Source: Lachnospiraceae bacterium (GTDB lineage Bacteria > Bacillota > Clostridia > Lachnospirales > Lachnospiraceae). From it: 36,068 nucleotides of DNA. Shown piece after piece: positions 1 through 8,008 of the stretch. The notes under the pieces were generated by a model. That model was given only the letters and a program-made list of their open reading frames with translations, did not search any database and was not told the origin of the DNA. The translations under genes and the position numbers were made by a program. The stretch spans positions 1 to 36,068 of the forward strand of contig CAAGJU010000279.1 of NCBI GenBank assembly GCA_900770225.1. Reading direction: 5' to 3'. Numbering within the stretch: the stretch's first letter is position 1; every line of letters begins with the position of its first letter.

Positions 1-401
1 AGACGGCCCGGATACTTGTGCCTAAAATCAATTTCAAAACTTTTTCAAATCACCCCTTGACTTTTTATTAGCAGGCTTTCCTGTTGATGCCGTTATTTTT
101 TCACAGTGTAACACACCTGCAGATGCAATGCTAACCCTGTCATGCACTGTGGTCACTTTATCGTTGCGATCCACATTTTTCTTCCCTGGTGCGGGTGGAG
201 GCATCTGTATTCCGGAATTATGTATACGGAGAACACATTTTTTTCACATTTTTTTGAACAGCTCTACACAATTCACTCGTACACTTTGGAGAGTTGATGT
301 ATTGTGTCTGAATTTTGTACGATTTCAGCCGCCAGGAAGCTGACCGCACGACATCAGGCATGCTGCTGAGCACATTTCAATTTCAAAGGAAGGACAACGC
401 A
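1..401. other. Gene-free upstream region of the ABC operon
   Basis: No convincing gene is seen; the reading frames here have no ribosome binding site and no recognisable product. The stretch holds a solitary arm of the palindromic repeat (189-210), T-rich tracts, and the 14-nt string CACATTTTTTTCAC at 234-247, which recurs upstream of the PDZ gene near 4556. A promoter for the ABC operon must lie here or further upstream, but I cannot point to a clear -35/-10 pair. Confidence 0.5.
189..210 (+). repeat. Solitary arm remnant of palindromic element family
   Basis: The 22 bases ending GGAGGCATCTGTAT match the outer arm of the full element at 33038-33168 and, in reverse complement, the start of the element at 35992. 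No core or partner arm is visible nearby. It looks like a decayed or truncated copy. Confidence 0.55.
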
Positions 402-1607
402 ATGATACAGGTAGAACATCTCACAAAGCGCTACGGAGACCGCAAGGCTATCGACGACCTCACATTCTCCGCCGAAAAAGGCCACATTTACGGCTTTCTC
501 GGACCCAACGGCGCAGGCAAATCCACGACCATGAACATCATGACGGGTTACCTCTCCGCCACATCCGGAACGGTAAAGATCAACAATTTCGATATTACGC
601 GTCAGCCGGAGGAGGCAAAGAAGAACATCGGCTATCTGCCAGAGATTCCCCCTGTGTACACTGATATGACCGTGCGTGAATATCTGTCCTTTGCCGCCGA
701 TCTGAAGGGCGTCGCCAGAAAAAATAATGCCGAAGCGGTTGAACACGCGCTGAAATGCACCGGCACCTCCGGCGTCAGCGAGCGTCTGATCAAAAACCTG
801 TCCAAAGGCTACCGACAGCGTGTCGGCCTCGCACAGGCGATCATCAACGACCCCGAAGTCATCATTCTCGATGAGCCGACTGTCGGACTCGACCCGGAGC
901 AGCAGCGCGAGATGTTTGATTACATCCGCACGCTCCGCGACGACCACATCGTCATCATCAGTTCCCATATTCTCTCCGATATCAGCGCCGTCTGCGATTA
1001 TATCTGGATCCTGAACAAAGGCCATCTGATCGCCAGCGACACCCCGGAAAACATCCGCGAGGGCAGCCAGCACAAGCAGGAAGTCCGCATTGTCGTACTC
1101 GCCGACAGCGAACAGAAGCTCGGCGATGTCCTGCGGCTTGTACAGAATGTCGTCAGTGTGGACACTTCCGTCGTGGAGGATCCCGGCAACGGCGCCCCGA
1201 AACAAATTCAGGCCGTCATCCGTTCGGATTCCGAACTGGATATCCGTCCGGCTGTCTCTCAGGCCGTCAGCAGCGCCGGCATGTTTTTCCTGGAGATGAA
1301 CCGCACAAAGAAGAGTCTGGAGGATGCTTTCCTGGCACTCACAGACAGCGACGACGAAAAAATCCACGCGGAAAAGCAGCGTGCGGCGGAGAAAGTGCAG
1401 CATAAATTCAGAAAAGCCAAAGCAGATCGTGAGAAAGCCGCCGCGGAAGACACCGTCGTTTCTGCAGCCGACAGTCAGGCTAACGCGGCAGACAAGGCAT
1501 CCGCTGCCAGTGAAGCAAACGCTGCCGCAGCTGAAAACACAGGCGCTGCCAAAGCGGCAGACGCTGACGGCTCAGCAGAAGACCATGCACAGAAGGAGGA
1601 ACAGTAA
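402..1607 (+). CDS. ABC transporter ATP-binding protein (GldA/CcmA-like)
   Basis: ATPase subunit of an ABC-2 type exporter; it powers the membrane protein encoded immediately downstream. Visible motifs are Walker A GPNGAGKS (about residues 34-41), signature LSKGYRQ (133-139), Walker B VIILDEP (153-159) followed by the D-loop GLDP, and the H-loop ISSHIL. The first 220 residues are a standard ABC domain. After about residue 330 comes a low-complexity Ala/Lys/Glu tail (AEKQRAAEKVQ and similar) that is not part of the usual family length. I start at the ATG preceded by AAAGGAAGG; an earlier in-frame start has no ribosome binding site. The stop lies three bases before the next gene, so the pair is an operon. 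Substrate unknown; the family is called gliding-motility-type only by homology. Confidence 0.9.
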   Translation: MIQVEHLTKRYGDRKAIDDLTFSAEKGHIYGFLGPNGAGKSTTMNIMTGYLSATSGTVKINNFDITRQPEEAKKNIGYLPEIPPVYTDMTVREYLSFAADLKGVARKNNAEAVEHALKCTGTSGVSERLIKNLSKGYRQRVGLAQAIINDPEVIILDEPTVGLDPEQQREMFDYIRTLRDDHIVIISSHILSDISAVCDYIWILNKGHLIASDTPENIREGSQHKQEVRIVVLADSEQKLGDVLRLVQNVVSVDTSVVEDPGNGAPKQIQAVIRSDSELDIRPAVSQAVSSAGMFFLEMNRTKKSLEDAFLALTDSDDEKIHAEKQRAAEKVQHKFRKAKADREKAAAEDTVVSAADSQANAADKASAASEANAAAAENTGAAKAADADGSAEDHAQKEEQ

Positions 1608-1610
1608 ATC

Positions 1611-3719
1611 ATGAACGCCATAGCAAAAAGAGACTTCCAGTCTTATATGCATACATTTATCGGATGGCTGTTTATCGGCGTCCTCTGGGCCTTCTGGTCA
1701 TTTTTTGTCGCAAACTACAACTTTATCGGACTGAATTCAGGAATCGCCTCTACCCTCACGGCTTCAGAGATCATCTTCCTGATTCTCATGCCGATTCTCT
1801 GCATGCGTTCTTTTTCTGATGAACAGAGAACCAAAACGGACCAGATGCTTTTCACGGCACCTGTCTCCGTGGGAAAGATCGTGCTCGGCAAATTCTTCGC
1901 CCTGGTACGCGTGTACTCCATCCCGGCGATCCTGATGTGCCTGTACCCGCTGATCCTTTCCCGTTTTGGCACGGTTTCCTTCCTGCAGAGCTACATTGCC
2001 ATCCTGGGCGTATGGCTCTACGGTCTGGCGTGCATCGCTGTCTGCGTCTTCGCCTCCTCCCTCACGGAGAATCCGATCATCGCAGCTGTGCTCGGCTTCG
2101 CCTTTCTGTTCCTCGGCTACCTTGTACCGAGCATTCAGAACATGGTCAGCAACAGCACAGTTTCCAAGGTGCTCGGTGCCTTTGATATCTGCGGCAGATT
2201 TGAAGACTTTCTGCAGGGAACCTTCGACCTCTCCGCTGTGGTCTACCTGATCGTTGTGATCTGCCTGTTCCTGTTCCTCACGGCGCAGGTTCTGCAGAAG
2301 CGCCGCTTTGTTTTTTCAAAGAAGACCTTCTCTCTCGGTGCCTACAGCTCAACGATGATCGTCGTTGCCATTGCAGCAGCCGTCATCGTCAACTTCGCGG
2401 CGGCACAGCTTCCGACATCGCTGAAGTCCGTCGACCTCACGACCAACGGCATCTATTCCCTGACGGACGATACAAAAAATATGCTGACCGATCTCGATAA
2501 GGATGTCACGATCTATGTGCTCGCCAGTGAAGACGACGCGGACAACACAATCAAACACCTGGTTGAGAATTACGCTTCCGCATCGGATCACATCTCCGTC
2601 CAGTACATCGACCCTGTATCGAATCCGACGTTCATTCAGAAATATACGAGCGATACCTCAAATCTTTATATGAACAGCCTGGTCGTAGAGTGCGGCGACC
2701 GCTACAAGATCGTAAACTCCAGCGATATGTATGAGACCTCCGTCGATTACAACACCTATCAGCAGAAGACAACGGGCTTCGACGGCGAGGGTCAGGTGAC
2801 ATCGGCGATCGACTACGTGACCCGCGACAACCTTCCGAAGATCTACACCCTGACAGGACACGGCGAGACCACGCTCTCCACGGCCTTCTCAGACGCGCTG
2901 TCCAAGCTGAACATCGATTCCGAGGATCTCGACCTCATGCAGAACGATACTGTCCCGGATGACGCGCAGGCCGTGATCATCTACGGTCCTACCTCTGATC
3001 TCTCAGACGATGACCTGCAGAAGCTGGAGGATTACTGCAATAACGGCGGCAATCTGATCGCCGTCATCAATTACGAGGGCGGTGCGGACCTGACCAATTA
3101 CAACAAGCTCCTCGCGGACTTCGGCATCTCCACAAGCTCAGATATCGTTCTCGACAGCGACAGCAGCCGCTACTACCAGTATCCTTTCTACCTGCTGCCG
3201 AACGTTCAGAGTGACGACATTACCTCCCAGATCGACAACGGTTATATTATGTCGCCGTTCTCCACACCGCTTGTGACCGATGGCAGCAATAAGGACATCA
3301 CCTACACACCTCTGCTCGTCACCTCGGAAAATTCCTATACCAGAGGAAACGTTGAGTCGCAGAGCGATCTGCAGCCCTCTGACAGTGACACCATGCAGGC
3401 GTACAACGTCGGCGTCAAGGCCGTCCGCAGTGACGATAACGGCGGCGGAACCGCGATCGTATATTCGTCCAATTATATTTTTAACGACAACGCGAACCAG
3501 ATGGTTTCCGGCTCGAACCTGAACCTGTTCAACGGAACTGTGTCCGCACTTGTCAATACGGACAGCTCAATCTCTATTCCTGTCAAGGAATACGCAGACG
3601 CATCACTGACCATTGCTACCTCCACGGGTGTGACGCTGACCATCTTCTTCGACATTCTCCTGCCGATCGTGATCCTGGCGAGCGGACTTGTCATCTGGCT
3701 GAGGAGACGCAAAAAATAA
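1611..3719 (+). CDS. ABC-2 permease fused to GldG-like auxiliary domain
   Basis: Membrane partner of the preceding ATPase. Residues 1-235 carry about six hydrophobic segments (for example FIGWLFIGVLWAFWSFF near residue 16 and VVYLIVVICLFLFLTA near 210) typical of a GldF-like ABC-2 permease. A further segment near residue 250 (TMIVVAIAAAVIVNFAAA) leads into a long extracytoplasmic region of GldG/ABC_transp_aux type, with the recognisable IYTLTGHGE stretch near 410. The protein ends in a transmembrane helix and a basic stop-transfer tail, WLRRRKK. GldF and GldG are often separate proteins; here they form one 702-residue chain. The ribosome binding site AGAAGGAGG lies inside the end of the ATPase gene. 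Likely one half of an exporter or of a membrane machine with the DUF4340 protein downstream. Confidence 0.85.
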   Translation: MNAIAKRDFQSYMHTFIGWLFIGVLWAFWSFFVANYNFIGLNSGIASTLTASEIIFLILMPILCMRSFSDEQRTKTDQMLFTAPVSVGKIVLGKFFALVRVYSIPAILMCLYPLILSRFGTVSFLQSYIAILGVWLYGLACIAVCVFASSLTENPIIAAVLGFAFLFLGYLVPSIQNMVSNSTVSKVLGAFDICGRFEDFLQGTFDLSAVVYLIVVICLFLFLTAQVLQKRRFVFSKKTFSLGAYSSTMIVVAIAAAVIVNFAAAQLPTSLKSVDLTTNGIYSLTDDTKNMLTDLDKDVTIYVLASEDDADNTIKHLVENYASASDHISVQYIDPVSNPTFIQKYTSDTSNLYMNSLVVECGDRYKIVNSSDMYETSVDYNTYQQKTTGFDGEGQVTSAIDYVTRDNLPKIYTLTGHGETTLSTAFSDALSKLNIDSEDLDLMQNDTVPDDAQAVIIYGPTSDLSDDDLQKLEDYCNNGGNLIAVINYEGGADLTNYNKLLADFGISTSSDIVLDSDSSRYYQYPFYLLPNVQSDDITSQIDNGYIMSPFSTPLVTDGSNKDITYTPLLVTSENSYTRGNVESQSDLQPSDSDTMQAYNVGVKAVRSDDNGGGTAIVYSSNYIFNDNANQMVSGSNLNLFNGTVSALVNTDSSISIPVKEYADASLTIATSTGVTLTIFFDILLPIVILASGLVIWLRRRKK

Positions 3720-3782
3720 ACGATTTACAACCGGCAGACATCTGTGTGAAGACTTACAAGATTGAAACGGAGAACTCTGAAT

Positions 3783-4382
3783 ATGAAAAGACAGAAAATT
3801 CAGCTGATCGTACTCCTGATCATCTGCGGCGCTGCACTGGCCGCGTATTTCGGCTTCAAACATTATAACGATAAGCAGGAAGCGGCAGAGGATACCACAT
3901 ACACAGCTTATACTGTTGATACCAGTCAGATCCAGCAGATCGACTGTCACAACGAAGCGGGTTCCTTCACGGTTGCCCGCGGCGACAGCGATGATTCCTG
4001 GGTTTTCCCGGACCATCCGGATGAAACCGTTGATACCTCACAGGTTGAGTCCATGCTGAATCTCCTCTCGGAGATCAAATCGGATAACGAAGTAACAAAC
4101 GTTACTTCACCGGAGGATTACGGCTTCGGCGATAACCCGACGATCACCATTGAACTCACGATGAAGGACGGCAGCACGGAGACACTGTACGTCGGCAGCA
4201 AGAATACGACGATCTCCGCCTACTATTTCCGGGTCGGTGATTCGGACACCATCTATACCGTCAATACCTCTTTCTACAGCACCTTTAACCTGGATCATCC
4301 TTCCCTCGTAAGCACGGATTCTACGTCCTCTTCTTCGACAGAACAGCCAACGGAGGCCGTATCCGGAAGCTCGGCATCGTGA
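3783..4382 (+). CDS. DUF4340-type membrane-anchored protein
   Basis: A 199-residue protein with an N-terminal hydrophobic anchor (residues about 7-25, IQLIVLLIICGAALAAYFGF) and an extracytoplasmic domain with the pattern usual for DUF4340: a Val-Asp-Thr-Ser-Gln-Ile repeat region, SWVFPDHPDETVD, then EDYGFGDNPTITIELTMKDG. DUF4340 proteins commonly sit behind GldF/GldG-like ABC genes, as here, and probably work with that complex. The C-terminus is a Ser/Thr-rich low-complexity tail. I chose the ATG preceded by GGAGA at about 10 nt; a TTG start seven codons earlier is possible. Gap to the permease is 63 nt. Function unknown. Confidence 0.75.
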   Translation: MKRQKIQLIVLLIICGAALAAYFGFKHYNDKQEAAEDTTYTAYTVDTSQIQQIDCHNEAGSFTVARGDSDDSWVFPDHPDETVDTSQVESMLNLLSEIKSDNEVTNVTSPEDYGFGDNPTITIELTMKDGSTETLYVGSKNTTISAYYFRVGDSDTIYTVNTSFYSTFNLDHPSLVSTDSTSSSSTEQPTEAVSGSSAS

Positions 4383-4393
4383 AAAAACAGAGT

Positions 4394-4524
4394 TGATGAA
4401 TCAGTCCGCAGCTTCCATAGCGACCGGCCCACTCACGACGAAAAACGCAGAGTTCGCCGGTCATCTGTAGAAGCTGCTGGCTGATTGGCCAATCCTTCAA
4501 TCAGAAAGGCTCGCAAATTCATCA
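4394..4524. repeat. Nested palindromic intergenic structure
   Basis: Three nested complementary arm pairs can be read: 4394-4401 with 4517-4524 (TGATGAAT/ATTCATCA), 4401-4415 with 4470-4484 (about 15 positions, three mismatches), and 4422-4428 with 4456-4462 (GACCGGC/GCCGGTC). There is no T-tract, so it is not an ordinary terminator. It lacks the conserved core of the element family at 11183, 18408 and elsewhere. It fills most of the 353-base gap between the DUF4340 gene and the PDZ gene. Confidence 0.5.
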
Positions 4525-4673
4525 TGCAAGAAATCCAAATTACACGCATTTGCGTCACATTTTTTTCACGCATTTTTCACCTTGCTGTGGCATGATAAGT
4601 GAGTATTGAAAATAAAGGTTTTCACTTCAGTAAATACATAAGTAAAAATGGAAACACTTTCTGGAGAGAAGCC

Positions 4674-4736
4674 ATGACTAAGCAATCCAACAGCTCTCCT
4701 CTAAGTTCAGCTGAAAGTCAGGAGGTTGATACGTAA
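4674..4736 (+). CDS. Possible 20-codon leader ORF coupled to PDZ gene
   Basis: An ATG preceded by GGAGAG (about 5-nt spacing) opens a 20-codon frame, MTKQSNSSPLSSAESQEVDT, that ends in TAA overlapping the ATG of the PDZ gene in the sequence TAATG. The AGGAGG used by the PDZ gene lies inside this ORF. The arrangement is what translational coupling looks like. The peptide has no recognisable domain and is Ser-rich and hydrophilic. It may be only a chance frame; the evidence is the start signal and the exact overlap. Confidence 0.4.
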   Translation: MTKQSNSSPLSSAESQEVDT

Positions 4737-6106
4737 TGAGTGACGAATGGAAAAATAATCCGGCCGACGGTAATTCAGAAACGACCGGTAATGCAGCAGA
4801 AAACAGTGCTGCAGAAGGGACATCGGGCGTGACACCCGAAAACACAGCCGGGAGCAGCAGCTCCTCAGCCGGAAACGAAAACACGGCAGGGAATAACGGG
4901 ACTGGAGCACAGAATAACACCAGCTCTGGATCGGAATTCCAGAACAGCAGCAATCCCGGCGCCGGCAGTCAGGGCAGCGCCACATCGAACAACAGCGCAT
5001 ACAATGGCGGCCAGACAAATTACCAGCAGAACAATCAGCAGGCGTATTACCAGCAGCGCTATGGTTCGGCACCGCACAATGCTTACGGACAGAACGGCCA
5101 GCCGTATAACAACGGCCAGAATTACAATCAGGGCAATGCCAGCGGCAGCCAGAACAGCGGCAACGGATATGGCGGTGCCGGCAATCCCCGCGGATACGGT
5201 TACGGTCCGAACAACGGGCAGGGATATGGCGGAAACGGTAATTTCCGCGGATACGGTTATGGCCCGAACAACGGACAGAATTACAACCAGGGAGGCAATG
5301 GCTTCAACGGACGGCCGAACGGACCGCAGGGTTACGGCCCGAACAACGGACAGGGATACGGCCCCGGAGCAAATTTCGGCGGCCCCGATCAGAACCGCAG
5401 AGGTCCGAAGCATGGCAACGGCAGCCGCATCGGCTGGTCCGTCCTGAGCGGTGTTATCATCGGCGGCGTAGCTGCGTTGATTTTTATCGTTGCTGCAGCT
5501 CTGACGCTTCCTCGGATGATCGATAAAGCTGTCGACAATGCAGCTTCTCAGGCCGCAGATACCATTGAAGAGAATCTGAAGAGTGATATTCAGGATCTCT
5601 TCTCCAATCCGTTCGGAAGTTCCAACGGACAGCTCCCGGACAACGGTTCTGATAACAATTCCGGCAATGCACCGGATGACGGATCCGACAAGAATTCCGA
5701 CAACGATGACAGCGAGAACGTTCAGTCCGGCAGTGATTCATCCTCCAGCTCTCTCAGTGAGAACACCGCATTCCTCGGCTTATACGGATGCGATGTATCT
5801 GACGCTGAAGGCCTGGAAGACGGCGTTGACTATCCGGACGGCGCTTACATCACACAGGTGATCTCCGGAAGTCCTGCAGACCTCGCAGGTCTCAAGGAAG
5901 GCATGATCATCACCAAGATCGATGGTAAGGATGTCACCGGATTCAAGCAGCTGCAGAGCATTATCCGCAGCCATGCGCCGGGCGATAAGGTTGTTCTCAC
6001 AGTAGAAAAATACAGTGACGGAGAATTCAAGGAGTCCACGCATGATGCTACTCTTACGAATCTCCCGGTAAGCTCAGGAAATTCCTACGGACTGGGCAAC
6101 CAGTAA
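4736..6106 (+). CDS. Membrane PDZ-domain protein with GYG/NQ-rich N-terminal tail
   Basis: A 456-residue protein in three parts. Residues 1-230 are extremely rich in Gly, Asn, Gln, Tyr and Ser, with repeats of the type GYGPNNGQ (about residues 153-210, also visible as DNA repeats). Residues about 233-257 form one transmembrane helix. An acidic Ser/Asp/Asn linker follows, then a PDZ domain (about 343-445) containing GAYITQVISGSPADLAGLKE and MIITKIDGKDVTGF. It resembles HtrA without the protease domain. By the positive-inside rule (RRGPKHGNGSR before the helix) the repeat tail is cytoplasmic and the PDZ domain outside. The HtrA protease at 16609-18144 has a similar but shorter N-terminal tail, so the two may share a partner or location. 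Start chosen by AGGAGG 10 nt upstream. Confidence 0.8.
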   Translation: MSDEWKNNPADGNSETTGNAAENSAAEGTSGVTPENTAGSSSSSAGNENTAGNNGTGAQNNTSSGSEFQNSSNPGAGSQGSATSNNSAYNGGQTNYQQNNQQAYYQQRYGSAPHNAYGQNGQPYNNGQNYNQGNASGSQNSGNGYGGAGNPRGYGYGPNNGQGYGGNGNFRGYGYGPNNGQNYNQGGNGFNGRPNGPQGYGPNNGQGYGPGANFGGPDQNRRGPKHGNGSRIGWSVLSGVIIGGVAALIFIVAAALTLPRMIDKAVDNAASQAADTIEENLKSDIQDLFSNPFGSSNGQLPDNGSDNNSGNAPDDGSDKNSDNDDSENVQSGSDSSSSSLSENTAFLGLYGCDVSDAEGLEDGVDYPDGAYITQVISGSPADLAGLKEGMIITKIDGKDVTGFKQLQSIIRSHAPGDKVVLTVEKYSDGEFKESTHDATLTNLPVSSGNSYGLGNQ

Positions 6107-6182
6107 TACTAATTTGTCACCTGCCTGACAGGCAGTAATCCCTGTTCGGCACCCGCCTGACAATCAGCAATACATAATTTTC

Positions 6183-6222
6183 AAAAGAGGGCTTCGCGAC
6201 ATATGCCGCGAAGCCCTCTTTT
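6183..6222. terminator. Bidirectional intrinsic terminator
   Basis: The stem AAAAGAGGGCTTCGCG pairs with CGCGAAGCCCTCTTTT around a short ACATATGC loop. A/T runs on both flanks suit it to end the PDZ gene on the plus strand and queT on the minus strand, which converge here. Confidence 0.85.
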
Positions 6223-6316
6223 CTGACCTTTTAGGATATTTGCTTTTTATGATGTTGTCTTTATTACCGTCGACACTTTTTTTGCTCTGTTAAAGTTTAC
6301 GCCGTTTAGAATACAG

Positions 6317-6838
6317 TTACCTTGCAGAAGCCTCTGCCTTCTTTTCATACATGCTGCTTCTGAATATCTTTTCTTTGTACCGACGGAGTCCATAGAACAG
6401 GAGCACACCCAGCACGCCGCAGCCAAGTACCTCGCCGACACCTACTGTCAGCATCATAAACGGAACGGGCAGGTTAATGCCATACGCATAGCGAAGGACA
6501 AACGGAACAACGATTGTGTTCGCAATGATCGGCGGAAGACAGGCGATCACGGGTTTGCGATTTCTGAGCATCCAGGTTCCCCATGCGCCGGCCAGTGTGG
6601 CCAGGCTGCCGAAGATGATATCCGGAAGAGCTGCGCCGCCGAGGATGTTTCCCAGCAGGCATCCGACAAACAGTCCCGGAATGGCCGCTGGCGTAAACAT
6701 CGGCAGGATTGTCAGCGCTTCCGCAATCCGGAGCTGGACTTCGCCGAAGGAAATGGCAGCAAAGACAAATGTCAGGACCACATAGATCGCCGCAATCATT
6801 GCCGCCTGCGTCAGGTACAGTACGTTTTTGTTTTTCAT
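6317..6838 (-). CDS. queT: QueT family queuosine-precursor transporter
   Basis: A 173-residue integral membrane protein of the QueT family, the substrate-binding S component of an ECF-type importer for a queuosine precursor (preQ0/preQ1 or a related base). The family signature region is present near the start: AAMIAAIYVVLTF, then the AISFGEVQLRIAEAL stretch, then PGLFVGCLLGNILGG. About five to six hydrophobic segments are visible, and the basic C-terminus ends in a Lys/Arg-rich tail. Its leader carries a preQ1 type I riboswitch, which supports both the family and the substrate. The ATG is preceded by AAAGGAG at 8 nt. No ECF module (A, A', T) is present in this window, so it probably shares one encoded elsewhere. 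Confidence 0.92.
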   Translation of the reverse strand: MKNKNVLYLTQAAMIAAIYVVLTFVFAAISFGEVQLRIAEALTILPMFTPAAIPGLFVGCLLGNILGGAALPDIIFGSLATLAGAWGTWMLRNRKPVIACLPPIIANTIVVPFVLRYAYGINLPVPFMMLTVGVGEVLGCGVLGVLLFYGLRRYKEKIFRSSMYEKKAEASAR

Positions 6839-6846
6839 GGTTCAAT

Positions 6847-6889
6847 CTCCTTTAGTTTTGTTTTTCGTCAGGAAGGTCTCGAACTGACG
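6847..6889 (-). promoter_or_regulatory. preQ1-I riboswitch in queT leader
   Basis: On the minus strand the stem CGTCAG/CTGACG (6884-6889 with 6866-6871) encloses a 12-nt loop TTCGAGACCTTC, followed by the A-rich tail GAAAAACAAAACTAAAGGAG. This is the layout of the preQ1-I aptamer: a short P1, a loop beginning TTC, and a tail that folds back as a pseudoknot. CCTT in the loop can pair with AAGG of the tail, which is the ribosome binding site of queT, so control is probably at translation: preQ1 bound, site hidden. Confidence 0.85.
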
Positions 6890-6919
6890 TATTCACCCTG
6901 TATCAGGGCCACGGAATAC
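6889..6919 (-). promoter_or_regulatory. Extra hairpin abutting the preQ1 riboswitch
   Basis: GTATTC (6914-6919) pairs with GAATAC (6889-6894), and inside it CCCTG pairs with CAGGG around an ATA loop. It directly precedes P1 of the aptamer and shares one base with it. It has no U-tract. Role unknown; it might simply protect the leader. Confidence 0.4.
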
Positions 6920-7151
6920 GGTAACATCATCCACCCGCGATTGCAAGCCCGTCTGTGTATTTGTGTCACTCATTGTTCATTAGATATATCTAACTATTTT
7001 TCGAAATTTTGTTATATCTTGTTATATCTTCTGTCAAGCCAGCTTATCCAGCAAATAACCACTGTTTTTTATTTCGTTCCTCATCTATCCCCCTGCAATT
7101 ATGCTAGAATAAAAGCAATCAGAAACGCCGTCTGCACGAAACGGAGAAAAG
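6920..7151. other. Divergent intergenic region, queT / metallophosphoesterase
   Basis: AT-rich spacer with a perfect palindrome TAGATATATCTA near 6983, a direct repeat GTTATATCTT (twice around 7011-7030), and an extended -10 like TGCTAGAAT at 7101-7109 that could serve the plus-strand gene. No gene seen. Confidence 0.5.
7101..7109 (+). promoter_or_regulatory. Putative extended -10 promoter
   Basis: TGCTAGAAT fits an extended -10 (TGnTATAAT with one mismatch), about 35 nt before the ribosome binding site of the metallophosphoesterase. No good -35 is visible, which is tolerated in extended -10 promoters. Confidence 0.45.
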
Positions 7152-7832
7152 ATGAAGAGATATATATCCGACCAGCATTTTTTCAGTCAGAAGGTCATGG
7201 AGAAAATGGACAAACGGCCGTTTTCCTCTGTGGAAGAGATGAACGAATATATGATCGCGCAGTGGAACGACACGGTCCGGGGCGGCGATCAGATCTATGT
7301 GCTCGGCGACATGTTCGACTGGAATTTTGTGGGCAGCGCCGACCCGATCAACAAAGTCCTCCACCGTCTCCGCGGAAAAATATACCTGATCTGCGGCAAC
7401 CATGACGCCAGCTGGCTGAACAGGCCCGGCATCGACCGCGACCGGTTCACGTGGATTGACAGCATGCGTGAAATCGAGGACGGTCCGAGGAAAGTCATCA
7501 TGAACCACTTCCCGATGCCCGTATTCGGCGGCAACCACCTGTATCTGAAGAACGGCGAGCCGATGATCTGGGCGCTCTACGGCCATGTGCACGACACCGC
7601 GGAGGCGCAGTTCATCTACGACATCGAGGATATGGGCGAACAGCGTTTCCTCACGACAGCCCAGGGAAAAACAGAGCGGATGCGCTGCAACATCATCAAC
7701 TGTTTCTGCATGTACAGCGATTACCGTCCGCTGTCCCTCGACGAATGGATCGAGATGCATAACAAGCGGACAGCTGCCCGACGCGCCGCAGGGAAGCAGC
7801 CGACGGCTAATCCCAATCAGCCTGATCAATAA
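7152..7832 (+). CDS. Metallophosphoesterase (calcineurin-like fold)
   Basis: A 226-residue soluble phosphoesterase with all metal-binding motifs of the calcineurin-like family: D7-x-H9 (SDQHFFS), GDMFDW (52-57), GNHD (82-85), NHFP (118-121) and GHVH (144-147). These ligands hold two metals for phosphoester hydrolysis. Substrate cannot be read from the sequence; this compact type is often annotated as a phosphoesterase or metallophosphatase of unknown substrate. The C-terminus is basic and Ala-rich (RTAARRAAGKQ). The ribosome binding site ACGGAGAAAAG precedes the ATG. It opens a plus-strand run that continues with the sirtuin after a 176-base gap. Confidence 0.9.
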   Translation: MKRYISDQHFFSQKVMEKMDKRPFSSVEEMNEYMIAQWNDTVRGGDQIYVLGDMFDWNFVGSADPINKVLHRLRGKIYLICGNHDASWLNRPGIDRDRFTWIDSMREIEDGPRKVIMNHFPMPVFGGNHLYLKNGEPMIWALYGHVHDTAEAQFIYDIEDMGEQRFLTTAQGKTERMRCNIINCFCMYSDYRPLSLDEWIEMHNKRTAARRAAGKQPTANPNQPDQ

Positions 7833-8008
7833 AAGGAATCTGGCTGCAAATTCTGACTCGATCAATAACAGGATTGCAAGACGAATTGTCGATTCATCAC
7901 CGGGCAGGTCAGATGCGTTGTCAGATCACACCTGCAGAGATGATGTAGAGCCCAGATATCCTGCAGGATGATCTTGAATGTAGATATATGGAGGAGGCAC
8001 AGAATACC

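Noticed and set aside
6866..6955. A tRNA-like stretch upstream of queT (TTCGAGA resembles a T-loop)
   Set aside because: The flanking 5-bp stem needed for a T-arm does not pair, and no acceptor or anticodon arm is present; the riboswitch explains the sequence better.
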